A stretch of DNA of 6,818 nucleotides from JAFNAG01 sp964353465 (GTDB lineage: Bacteria > Acidobacteriota > UBA6911), in the NCBI GenBank assembly GCA_964353465.1, contig CAYGWQ010000294.1, forward strand, positions 1 to 6,818, given 5' to 3'. Under the pieces are notes generated by a model. It did not search any database. It was not told where the DNA came from and saw nothing but the letters and a program-made list of their open reading frames with translations. A program made the position numbers and the translations under genes. Shown one piece after another: positions 1 through 6,177 of the stretch. The first letter of the stretch is position 1, and each line of letters starts with the position of its first letter.

Positions 1-3
1 GAT

Positions 4-61
4 GCAAGGCGCCGCGACGCAGGCGATGTGGTGACATCGTCGAGGAGCGGCAACGCCGCAG
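4..61 (+). repeat. Repeat unit A with variable hairpin
   Basis: Conserved blocks in order are GCAAGGCGC (4-12), CGACG (15-19), GGAGCG (44-49), CAACGC (51-56) and GCAG (58-61). Between CGACG and GGAGCG is a perfect 6-bp hairpin, CGATGT (24-29) with ACATCG (34-39) and loop GGTG. The same blocks occur inverted at 113-168 around a hairpin of different sequence. Confidence 0.65.
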
Positions 62-112
62 ATGCCCGCCCGCCGCCGCGCCCCTTCGGGCTGCGGCCCG
101 CAGGCCCGCTGG

Positions 113-168
113 CTGCGTTGCTCGCTCCTTACATACCACCCCGGGTATGCTCGTCGCTCGCGCCTTGC
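113..168 (-). repeat. Repeat unit B, inverted copy with a different hairpin
   Basis: Read on the - strand this unit has GCAAGGCGC (168-160), CGACG (156-152), GGAGCG (128-123), CAACGC (120-115) and GCAG (116-113), the same order as unit A. Its hairpin is CATACC (132-137) with GGTATG (144-149) and loop ACCCCG. The stem sequence is unlike that of unit A but has the same length and place, so structure is kept while sequence changes. Confidence 0.65.
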
Positions 169-272
169 CAGCGGGCCTGGGGGCCAGCAGCAAAGTGGGC
201 CTGTTATTTTGTGACAGACCCTTAGATCCCACTCCCCTTATTTTCCTCCTTTCGCGGGCACAAAGGGATCTC

Positions 273-278
273 TATAAT
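273..278 (+). promoter_or_regulatory. Perfect -10 box (TATAAT) just upstream of the hydrolase start
   Basis: TATAAT at 273-278 is a perfect sigma-70 -10 hexamer ending 12 bases before the ATG at 291. The region where a -35 box should lie (about 250-255, TTTCGC) matches the consensus poorly. Transcription would begin near 285, leaving a leader of only about 6 nt and no room for a ribosome binding site. Confidence 0.4.
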
Positions 279-290
279 GCGTAAATCTAT

Positions 291-1151
291 ATGGAACCTA
301 TTTCTGAATACTATTACTCTCACCGGTTGAAGCTGCATTTTTGGGACTGGGGCGGAGAGGGGAAACCAAACCTGGTCTTGGTGCACGGCAGTCGCGATCA
401 CGCGCGCACCTGGGACCTGGCAGCGGAGGCGCTCAGCGAACATTTCCGGATTGTGGCCCCCGACCTGCGCGGCCATGGGGACAGCAGCTGGGCCCAGGGG
501 GCCATGTACAGCATCCCCGAGTACGTCCTCGACCTGTCAGCCTTGATCGACATCGTCGGAAAGCTCCCTGTGTACCTGATCGGTCATTCTCTGGGGGGAG
601 CCGTGGTGCTGCAATATGCGGGCGCCTACCCGGAGCGGGTCCGGAAGCTCGTTTCCATTGAAGGGTATGGCCCGGCCCCCGGGAAGCTGGTCCCGCGGCC
701 TGCCCACGAACGGCTCCGCGAATGGATCGAAAACATGCGCGATTACGAGCGGCGCACTCCTCACCGTTATCCGGGTCTGGGGGCGGCGGTCGAGCGCATG
801 AAAGAAGCAAATCCGCACCTCACCGACAGCATGGCACGGCGATTGACGCTGTTTGGGGCGAACTGGAATCCGGACGGCACGCTGGTATGGAAGTTTGACA
901 ACTATGTGCGGGCCTTCTCGCCTTATGGGTTCAACATGGAGGATGCGCAGGAGATCTGGCGTTGCATCACCTGCCCCGTTCTTCTGTTTCGCGGGCTCGA
1001 CAGCTGGGCAGTGGATCCCGAGAAGGACGGGCGCATTCATGCCATTCCGGATTACCGGCTGATTAACATCCCAAACGCGGGGCATTGGGTCCACCACGAC
1101 CAGCCGGACATTTTCATCGCGGAAACAAGAAGATTCCTCCTGAACCAGTAA
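291..1151 (+). CDS. Alpha/beta hydrolase
   Basis: This is a 286-residue cytoplasmic alpha/beta-hydrolase-fold enzyme with no signal peptide visible. The oxyanion HG is at 32-33, RGHGDS at 60-65, and the nucleophile elbow GHSLGG at 98-103 with Ser100 as nucleophile. The likely acid is Asp237 (RGLDS after a late beta strand) and the catalytic His is His265 (NAGHWVHHD). A cap region fills about 130-220. Length and motif spacing match single-domain hydrolases of the epoxide hydrolase, haloalkane dehalogenase and esterase group; the substrate cannot be told from sequence. The start is well fixed: an in-frame TAA lies at 282-284 and the next Met (residue 72) is past the oxyanion motif. There is no Shine-Dalgarno sequence. 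The permease gene follows 169 bp downstream on the same strand with its own ribosome binding site, so co-transcription is possible but not shown. Confidence 0.9.
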   Translation: MEPISEYYYSHRLKLHFWDWGGEGKPNLVLVHGSRDHARTWDLAAEALSEHFRIVAPDLRGHGDSSWAQGAMYSIPEYVLDLSALIDIVGKLPVYLIGHSLGGAVVLQYAGAYPERVRKLVSIEGYGPAPGKLVPRPAHERLREWIENMRDYERRTPHRYPGLGAAVERMKEANPHLTDSMARRLTLFGANWNPDGTLVWKFDNYVRAFSPYGFNMEDAQEIWRCITCPVLLFRGLDSWAVDPEKDGRIHAIPDYRLINIPNAGHWVHHDQPDIFIAETRRFLLNQ

Positions 1152-1308
1152 AGGCTTGGTAAAGCGCGTAAATTCCGATCGCAATTGCGCTTGCAGGAAG
1201 GGTGCCTTCAGTGCTAGTTTCTCACTTCACGCTTCCGACACGGAGTTAGCGATCGTCCGGCTGCCCAAAGCGCGCCGGCCGATGCCATCTCGCAGAACTC
1301 ATCTAACT

Positions 1309-1314
1309 GGGGAG
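1309..1314 (+). promoter_or_regulatory. Ribosome binding site that fixes the permease start
   Basis: GGGGAG at 1309-1314 lies 6 bases before the ATG at 1321. It decides against the longer open frame back to 1156, whose first 55 codons look non-coding and would put a polar Arg/Ser-rich extension before the usual APC N-terminus. Confidence 0.75.
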
Positions 1315-1320
1315 AGTCGC

Positions 1321-2862
1321 ATGGGAAATCCATTATTCATCACAAAACCTCTAAGCATGCTTACGGCAGAGGCACAGGAATCGGGTGAGCACACGCTGAA
1401 ACGTGCTCTGGGCCCGCTCAACCTGATCACGCTGGGCATCGGCGCCATTATCGGCGCAGGCATTTTTGTCCTCACGGGCGCGGCAGCCGCCCGATATGCG
1501 GGACCGGCTATCGTGCTTTCCTTCGTCCTTGCGGGTATTGCCTGCGCCTTCGCGGGGCTCTGCTACTCTGAGTTTGCCTCGCTGATTCCCATTGCCGGCT
1601 CGGCCTACACGTACGGGTATGCGACCCTGGGAGAACTCTTCGCGTGGATCATCGGGTGGGATCTCATCCTGGAATACGCTTTCGGCGCGGCAACAGTGGC
1701 CTCCGGTTGGAGCGGCTACCTGGTGAGCTTTCTACAGGATTGGGGCATCCACATTCCTCCGGCGTTGACCGCCAATTGGCCCACTGAGATGGTCTTCTAT
1801 ATGAGCCGTTGGGAGCGGCTCGCAACCGTGCTGCCGACCCTGACCGAGAAGGGAGTGGATCCGGCAACCCTCCCACACGCTATCGGCTATTTCAACCTCG
1901 TGGCTTTCCTCGCCATCGCGATTGTAACGATCATCCTGGTGATCGGCATCAAAGAGTCCGCCAATGTCAACTCGGTCATCGTGATCATCAAGGTTGCGAT
2001 TGTGTTGCTCTTCATCGGAATTGCCGCGGTGTATGTCTTCAAAAACCCAGAAGTCGCTGCGAAAAACTGGAAGCCTTTCATCCCGCCCAACCAAGGCATT
2101 TTCGGCTTTTTCGGCTGGTCCGGCATTGCACGGGCTGCGGCAGTGATCTTTTTTGCCTACATCGGTTTTGATGCGGTTTCCACGGCAGCGCAGGAGGCCA
2201 AAAATCCCCAAAAAGACATGCCCATCGGCATCCTGGGATCGCTTGTGATCTGCACGATCCTGTACATTCTGGTTTCGGGCTTGCTCACCGGCGTCGTTCC
2301 CTACACCGCTCTGAACGTGCCGGATCCTGTCGCGGTCGGCATTGATGCCACGGGAGTGCGCGCCGGCAGCTTCCTGGTCAAGCTCGGCGCGATCGCGGGC
2401 CTGGGGAGTGTGATGCTGGTGATGCTGCTGGGCCAGTCGCGGGTGTTTTTCTCCATGTCCCGTGATGGGCTGCTGCCCAAGTGGGCTGGCAAGGTTCATC
2501 CCCGGTTCCGCACGCCCTACGTCTCATCCATTACCGTTGGGATCTTCGTCGCTATTTTTGCCGCAACGGTGCCGATCGGCATCCTGGGCGAGTTGGTGAG
2601 CATCGGCACGCTGCTGGCATTCGTGATCGTATGTGCGGGCGTATGGATACTTCGCGTTCGCCGCCCCGAGCTGCACCGGCCGTTCAAGACGCCCATGGTG
2701 CCGCTCGTGCCGATACTCGGCATCGCCGTTTCGCTGCTGATGATGCTCAGTCTTCCCCTGGATACCTGGCTGCGTCTGATCATCTGGTTGGCGATTGGTA
2801 TGGCGGTGTACTTCGGCTACGGCCGGAAAAACAGTGTGGTGCAAAATCTGCCCAAGAAGTAA
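1321..2862 (+). CDS. APC-superfamily amino acid permease, cationic amino acid transporter (CAT) type
   Basis: This 513-residue inner-membrane transporter has about 12 hydrophobic helices. Family hallmarks are GIGAIIGAGIF at 39-49 (the unwound TM1 region that binds the substrate backbone in APC proteins), the TM2-TM3 stretch CYSEFASLIPIAGSAYTY at 81-98, and FFAYIGFDAVSTAAQEAKNP at 277-296 in TM6 and the loop after it. Further signatures are SRVFFSMSRDGLLP at 373-386 and RRPELHRPFKTP at 447-458 before the last helices. The order and wording fit the CAT/YfnA-like subgroup, which imports amino acids by cation symport or exchange; which amino acid is moved cannot be read from sequence. A soluble-looking insert at about 150-186 (ANWPTEM... 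TLPHA) lies between helices, as in other CAT homologues. No neighbouring gene identifies a catabolic pathway. A strong hairpin follows the stop after 11 bases. Confidence 0.92.
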   Translation: MGNPLFITKPLSMLTAEAQESGEHTLKRALGPLNLITLGIGAIIGAGIFVLTGAAAARYAGPAIVLSFVLAGIACAFAGLCYSEFASLIPIAGSAYTYGYATLGELFAWIIGWDLILEYAFGAATVASGWSGYLVSFLQDWGIHIPPALTANWPTEMVFYMSRWERLATVLPTLTEKGVDPATLPHAIGYFNLVAFLAIAIVTIILVIGIKESANVNSVIVIIKVAIVLLFIGIAAVYVFKNPEVAAKNWKPFIPPNQGIFGFFGWSGIARAAAVIFFAYIGFDAVSTAAQEAKNPQKDMPIGILGSLVICTILYILVSGLLTGVVPYTALNVPDPVAVGIDATGVRAGSFLVKLGAIAGLGSVMLVMLLGQSRVFFSMSRDGLLPKWAGKVHPRFRTPYVSSITVGIFVAIFAATVPIGILGELVSIGTLLAFVIVCAGVWILRVRRPELHRPFKTPMVPLVPILGIAVSLLMMLSLPLDTWLRLIIWLAIGMAVYFGYGRKNSVVQNLPKK

Positions 2863-2873
2863 TCCCCAGAACA

Positions 2874-2913
2874 AAGAGGACGCAGAGAAAACAACGTTTC
2901 TCTGCGTCCTCTT
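2874..2913. terminator. Perfect 17-bp hairpin between convergent genes, probable bidirectional terminator
   Basis: AAGAGGACGCAGAGAAA at 2874-2890 is exactly complementary to 2897-2913, with loop ACAACG. It lies 11 bases after the permease stop and 49 bases beyond the mglA stop, where a shared terminator is expected. Neither side has a run of T; the + strand exit reads CCTCTCGG and the - strand exit TGTTCTGG. It is therefore not a textbook intrinsic terminator. It could instead act as an mRNA 3' stabiliser or be a copy of a dispersed palindromic repeat. Confidence 0.6.
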
Positions 2914-2962
2914 CCTCTCGGATATCCGCTTCCCTGCGATCGCGTTGGTTGCTGCCCGGCAA

Positions 2963-3550
2963 TCAGGCGCTTTTGCGAAGTTCGACCAGAACTTGCCGTG
3001 CTACCGCCTTCAGCGTCTCCAAGACACCTGAACCTTTAATGGCCACAGCTTCGAAGACCGGCTCGCCCCGGGTCAACAGCAGTTTGGAAAGCTGTTCCAC
3101 AGGCATCGCATTCGGCAGGTCGCGCTTGTTCAGCTGGAGCACATAAGGGATTTTGCCAAGGTCGAACCCGTGTTCCTTGAGATTTTGATCCAGGTTCGTA
3201 AGCGATTCCAGGTTGGCGTCCAGGCGCTCTTCCTGTGAGTCGGCCACAAAGACCACACCGTCAACGCCGCGGAGGATCAATTTGCGGCTGGCATCGTAAA
3301 AAACCTGGCCGGGGACGGTGTATAGATGGAAGCGTGTGCGCAATCCCCGGATCTGCCCCAGATCGATGGGCAGGAAATCAAAAAACAGCGTCCGATCGGT
3401 TTCGGTAGCCAGGGAGATAAGTTTCCCCTTATTCTCCGCGTTCGTGATGTCATAGAGATACTGCAGATTGGTTGTCTTGCCGCCCAGGCCGGGTCCATAG
3501 TAGACGATTTTGCAGTTAATCTCGCGTGCCACGTAGTTTATGAACGTCAA
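2963..3550 (-). CDS. mglA: MglA, Ras-like GTPase of cell polarity
   Basis: The 195-residue protein is a small cytoplasmic GTPase that closely follows Myxococcus xanthus MglA. It has the P-loop GPGLGGKT at 19-26, the switch I stretch TDRTLFFDFLP at 51-61, the switch II motif TVPGQVFYDASRK at 78-90 and NKRD at 141-144 for guanine recognition. A G5-like segment is at about 170-176. In M. xanthus the GTP form localises to the leading pole and drives motility; in other phyla MglA is linked more broadly to polarity. The start is TTG at 3550: the M. xanthus protein begins with the same FINY..REINCKIVYYGPGL pattern, no ATG or GTG start fits, and AGAGG lies 8 bases upstream at 3559-3563. The gene follows mglB by 24 bp and is surely co-transcribed with it. 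The P-loop Cys of M. xanthus (GLCGKT) is Gly here. Confidence 0.95.
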   Translation of the reverse strand: MTFINYVAREINCKIVYYGPGLGGKTTNLQYLYDITNAENKGKLISLATETDRTLFFDFLPIDLGQIRGLRTRFHLYTVPGQVFYDASRKLILRGVDGVVFVADSQEERLDANLESLTNLDQNLKEHGFDLGKIPYVLQLNKRDLPNAMPVEQLSKLLLTRGEPVFEAVAIKGSGVLETLKAVARQVLVELRKSA

Positions 3551-3558
3551 CTTTAGAA

Positions 3559-3563
3559 CCTCT
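3559..3563 (-). promoter_or_regulatory. Ribosome binding site supporting the TTG start of mglA
   Basis: On the - strand AGAGG lies 8 bases before TTG at 3550, inside the 24-bp gap after mglB. Together with conservation of the protein from residue 3 onward, it supports a rare TTG start. Confidence 0.65.
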
Positions 3564-3574
3564 CGCGCAGAAAA

Positions 3575-4096
3575 TCAGCTTTTTGGTTTAAAGAAGCTAA
3601 ACATCTTGTCAATGTCTTCGTCCGTGAAGTAGAGGGGCGGCGTCGATCCTGAGGCCGCTTTCGAGCCTAAGCCGCTGGTTTCGGTCTTGCGTATGAAACC
3701 GCGAAAAACCTCCTCCAGATACGCGGTCGCCCGTTTGACTCTGAGCCGAACCATCCCGAGCGAAACGCTGTCGTCGAATACCACTACCAGGGAGAATCTC
3801 TTGGCAACATCGGATATGTGGATGCTGCGGCGCTTCCCTTGGTGAAAAAGAATCGAGAACTCAGGCTCGCCAACCAGACGAGCCAAACCGTCCGTAGCAG
3901 CAATGTTGGCAGCCGCAAGCGATGAAAGCGCGGTCAGGTCAATGCCACGGGCGGGACCTTCAAACGCGATCTGCTGACCGCTGCGGTCGATCAAGAGGAC
4001 CAATTCCGCCCGCAGGTCTCTCTGGGTCATCGCCAGAATCGACTTCAGGCGCAAATACTCGGCCTCGTATAATACGATGTTGCTCGGACTCATCAC
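3575..4096 (-). CDS. mglB: MglB, Roadblock/LC7 GTPase-activating partner of MglA
   Basis: This is a 173-residue Roadblock/LC7-domain protein. LVLLIDRSGQQIAFEG at 32-47 is the first LC7 strand pair, LTALSSLAAANIAATDGLARLVGE at about 54-77 the central helix, and FSILFHQGKRRSIHISDV and SLVVVFDDSVSLGMVRLRVKRA the later strands and helix. All align with M. xanthus MglB (159 residues). The C-terminal YFTDEDIDKMFSFF matches the acidic C-terminal helix of M. xanthus MglB, joined by a Ser/Gly/Ala-rich linker. MglB dimers act as GAP for MglA and mark the lagging pole. Two starts are possible: GTG at 4096 or the adjacent ATG at 4093. GAGGTG at 4104-4109 serves either, with slightly better spacing for GTG. 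It is the first gene of the mglBA operon and diverges from the TPR-yvcK-glmU operon. Confidence 0.93.
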   Translation of the reverse strand: MMSPSNIVLYEAEYLRLKSILAMTQRDLRAELVLLIDRSGQQIAFEGPARGIDLTALSSLAAANIAATDGLARLVGEPEFSILFHQGKRRSIHISDVAKRFSLVVVFDDSVSLGMVRLRVKRATAYLEEVFRGFIRKTETSGLGSKAASGSTPPLYFTDEDIDKMFSFFKPKS

Positions 4097-4376
4097 TGGC
4101 AGGCACCTCGCAGACTCAGACTGGGGTATCCAATTGATAAATAAGATAATACGGCTGCAATAGACGTAACCTCGCTGCGAGTTGGTAAACCGGCAGGAGA
4201 GGCTGCAATGACCCTATCCGACCTTACCCTTGACTTATCGACCAAATTCTCCTAATAATAACTCTCAAATTTGACTTGTTGATTTCAGCGCTACAGATGG
4301 GTGATTTTAAAGCGCTTAGTGGTTTTTTTGAACAAAAGCTACGGTTGAAGAGCCGTTAGGGAAAGAAGCAGGCAGC
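4097..4376. other. Divergent intergenic promoter region between mglBA and the TPR-yvcK-glmU operon
   Basis: This 280-bp stretch is clearly AT-richer than the flanking genes and has no convincing ORF. It holds a good + strand promoter (4230-4259). A second TTGACT at 4271-4276 has only a weak -10 after it. On the - strand there is a TATTAT -10-like box (4146-4151) toward mglB without a clear -35. Small repeats are GGCTGCAAT at 4153-4161 and 4201-4209, CTCGC-T-GCGAG at 4171-4181, and two GATTT...AGCGCT blocks at 4281-4292 and 4303-4316. The repeats are short enough to be chance, so any operator role is speculative. Confidence 0.5.
4230..4259 (+). promoter_or_regulatory. Likely sigma-70 promoter for the TPR-yvcK-glmU operon
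   Basis: TTGACT at 4230-4235 (5/6 to the -35 consensus) is followed after 18 bp by AATAAT at 4254-4259 (5/6 to the -10 consensus). Transcription from about 4266 would leave a leader of roughly 110 nt before the ATG at 4377. Two overlapping -10 registers are possible (TAATAA with a 17-bp spacer). Confidence 0.5.
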
Positions 4377-5126
4377 ATGGCGAAGGGTTCAAAGGCAAGC
4401 AAGCGGAGCAGTGCAAAACCCAAGGCGAAATCCAAGCCTGTCAAAAAAAAGCCTGCTCCTTCGCGAACAAAAATCCCGAGCAAGACAAAGACTAAAGCAA
4501 CGGTAAAATCGGCGAAAGCCGCCAAGGCCGCAGGTGCTCCGGCGATATCGGGCGCCGCATCAAAAAAGGCAAGTTCTTTCAACAAGATAGCGGAACCCCC
4601 CCGGCTCTTGCGAGAAACCAAAAGCACCACCGCTGCCCTGTCGCTCCTCGAGAGAAGCATAAAGCTTATTTACCAGAAGGAATTCAAGAAAGCCCGGAAT
4701 GAATTAAAATCCCTTTTGGAGAGCTATCCTGCCGAGTCGGAGATCCTGGCGCGCGCCAGATCCTACCTTCAGATTTGCGAACGGGAAGAAGCGGCACACC
4801 GGAAGCCGGCTCTCGGCAATGAGCAGCTTTACACACTGGGAGTGATGGAACACAACCGGGGGGACTACGACAAGGCAATCGCCAATTTTCGGAATTCTCT
4901 GGATAAAAACCAAAGGTCCGATCATATCTACTATTCTCTGGCGGCATCCTTGGCAATGAAGGGAGAAAGCGCCGAAGCCCTCCGTAACCTGCAGCAAGCA
5001 GTCGAACTGAATGAAGAAAATCGGGTCTATGCGAAAAACGACTCGGACTTCACTTCGCTTCACGGACAAAAGGAATTCGACGACCTCATCGGCTGGAGCC
5101 CGACTTCCACAGGCGGGCGGCCATAA
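4377..5126 (+). CDS. TPR-repeat protein with a lysine-rich N-terminal tail
   Basis: The 249-residue protein has two parts. Residues 1-70 are a Lys/Ala/Ser/Pro-rich, strongly basic, probably disordered tail (SKPVKKKPAPSRTKIPSKTK is typical), resembling histone H1-like bacterial tails. Residues 85-240 are helical: a first helix pair at 88-117 (LSLLERSIKLIYQKEFKKAR) and canonical TPRs at about 148-213 (LYTLGVMEHNRGDYDKAIANF, then YYSLAASLAMKGESAEALRN). A closing segment, about residues 216-239, reads NRVYAKNDSDFTSLHGQKEF. No signal peptide or membrane helix is seen. TPRs bind partner proteins, and the tail could bind nucleic acid or acidic surfaces; both are inferences. Its stop is 1 nt before the yvcK start, so it is translationally linked to yvcK and glmU. 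The ribosome binding site is weak (AGG at 4370-4372). I do not recognise a named family. Confidence 0.85.
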   Translation: MAKGSKASKRSSAKPKAKSKPVKKKPAPSRTKIPSKTKTKATVKSAKAAKAAGAPAISGAASKKASSFNKIAEPPRLLRETKSTTAALSLLERSIKLIYQKEFKKARNELKSLLESYPAESEILARARSYLQICEREEAAHRKPALGNEQLYTLGVMEHNRGDYDKAIANFRNSLDKNQRSDHIYYSLAASLAMKGESAEALRNLQQAVELNEENRVYAKNDSDFTSLHGQKEFDDLIGWSPTSTGGRP

Positions 5127-5127
5127 C

Positions 5128-6177
5128 ATGGCGGATAGGAACCTGCACAGTGTAGTCTCCATTGGAGGGGGAACAGGATTATCCTGCCTCTTGAAAGGGT
5201 TGAAGAGGAGGGTCCTTGACCCGCCGGTGATCGAAGCCCCGCTTATCGAGCCGTGGATCAAGCGCCTGACCGCAGTCGTGACCGTGACCGACGACGGCGG
5301 CAGCTCCGGGCGTCTCAGGGAGGAGCTGCAGATGCTTCCGCCCGGCGACATACGCAATTGCATGGTAGCGCTCAGTGCGGATGAATCTCTGCTCTCGCAC
5401 CTGTTTCAATATCGATTCCCGGGATCCGGCCAGCTGCAAGGGCACAGCTTTGGCAACCTCTTCCTCACCGCACTCACCGGCGTGACCGGTGATTTCCTGG
5501 AGGCCGTTCGAGTCAGCTCCGACGTTCTGGCGATTAAGGGCAGGATTTTTCCGGCCACCCTCCATGATGTAAGGCTTGAAGCGGTCCTCGAGAACGGCGA
5601 CCGTCTGCATGGCGAATCCGTGATATCGAAAAGCCGGTCGCGCATTGTCTCGCTGGCCCTCTCGCCTCCCGACTGCAGGCCTGTGCCGGCGGTGATTGAG
5701 GCGATCCGCAAGGCGGATCTCATCACCGTGGGGCCAGGCTCGCTGTTTACCAGCTTGCTGCCCAACCTGCTGGTTCCGGGAATCGTGAGCGCCCTGAGAA
5801 AGTCTCCGGCCCTAAAGATCTATATCTCCAATCTGATGTCCCAACCCGGGGAAACAACCGGATTTTCGGCCGCAGACCACGTGACAGCCATCTACGAGCA
5901 CACCGGCGACAGACTATTTGACTGGATGATCTTGAACAACCAGCCGATACCTCGTATGGTGCTCGCCAGGTACCGTCGGGAAGCAGCCATGCCCGTCGTT
6001 GACGACCGCAAGCGCATCGCGGCCCTGGGGCTCGCCGTTTTTGAAGATGCCTTGCTGGCTCGCGGCCGCGTTGTCCGGCATGATCCCGACTTGCTGGCCG
6101 AAGCAGTTCATAAGACATTTCGCAGTTGGCAGGCAGCCGGCAAACATGTCCGGGAGGAGATTTCCATCCAACCATGA
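5128..6177 (+). CDS. yvcK: YvcK-family (gluconeogenesis factor / CofD-like) protein
   Basis: This 349-residue cytoplasmic Rossmann-like protein of the YvcK/CofD superfamily has GGGTGL at 13-18, TDDGGSSGRLR at 54-64, PPGDIRNC at 71-78, GHSFGNLF at 105-112, GPGSLFTSLLPNLL at 202-215 and NLMSQPGETTGFSAADHV at 235-252, all in the usual order. YvcK proteins of Bacillus and related bacteria bind UDP-GlcNAc and are needed for growth on gluconeogenic carbon and for normal cell shape. CofD relatives instead transfer lactyl-phospho groups in F420 synthesis. The bacterial wording and the glmU neighbour favour YvcK. The ATG at 5128 was chosen because it is one base after the preceding stop and begins just before the first beta strand; the frame is open back to 5011 but that part overlaps the TPR gene and is not family-like. 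Its TGA overlaps the glmU ATG by 4 nt. Confidence 0.93.
   Translation: MADRNLHSVVSIGGGTGLSCLLKGLKRRVLDPPVIEAPLIEPWIKRLTAVVTVTDDGGSSGRLREELQMLPPGDIRNCMVALSADESLLSHLFQYRFPGSGQLQGHSFGNLFLTALTGVTGDFLEAVRVSSDVLAIKGRIFPATLHDVRLEAVLENGDRLHGESVISKSRSRIVSLALSPPDCRPVPAVIEAIRKADLITVGPGSLFTSLLPNLLVPGIVSALRKSPALKIYISNLMSQPGETTGFSAADHVTAIYEHTGDRLFDWMILNNQPIPRMVLARYRREAAMPVVDDRKRIAALGLAVFEDALLARGRVVRHDPDLLAEAVHKTFRSWQAAGKHVREEISIQP

Larger units (their letters stand above)
4..179. repeat. REPIN-like intergenic element: two inverted repeat units around a GC-rich hairpin
   Basis: Two copies of one unit lie head to head, at 4-61 and, inverted, at 113-168. Between them a GC-rich hairpin sits at 76-96 (CCGCGCCC, loop CTTC, GGGC, bulged T, GCGG). 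A further perfect 13-bp inverted repeat (CAGGCCCGCTGGC at 101-113 and its complement at 167-179) encloses the second unit. I find no credible protein-coding frame here; the open frame at 28-225 has repeat-derived, low-complexity composition. Paired inverted units, each with its own palindrome, resemble REP/REPIN elements, which are usually multicopy and intergenic. That is inference, because only one locus is visible. The left unit begins 3 bases from the window edge, so the element may continue upstream. Confidence 0.7.

Noticed and set aside
28..225. Small open frame in the left repeat region
   Set aside because: It lies across the inverted repeat units and has Pro/Arg/Ala-biased composition expected from GC-rich repeat sequence, with no ribosome binding site.
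1180..1209. Palindrome CGCAATTGCG (1180-1189) and small hairpin GAAGG-GTG-CCTTC (1197-1209) between hydrolase and permease
   Set aside because: Both are short, with no T run and no promoter at good spacing nearby, so neither a terminator nor an operator can be supported.
1156..1320. N-terminal extension of the permease frame from a TTG at 1156
   Set aside because: The added residues are not family-like or membrane-like, and a strong ribosome binding site precedes the ATG at 1321.
1732..2499. Long - strand open frame antisense to the permease
   Set aside because: The His/Asp/Arg-rich translation is typical of the reverse complement of a hydrophobic membrane protein gene.
4097..4112. Sigma-54-like site TGGCAG-N5-TCGCA with the GG and GC pairs correctly spaced
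   Set aside because: It overlaps the mglB ribosome binding site on the other strand, has two consensus mismatches and would give a leader of about 250 nt to the TPR gene. A sigma-70 promoter lies much closer, so this is probably coincidence.
5011..5127. Longer YvcK start inside the TPR gene
   Set aside because: It would overlap the TPR gene by 116 bases with a polar, non-conserved sequence; the ATG at 5128 sits right before the first conserved strand.
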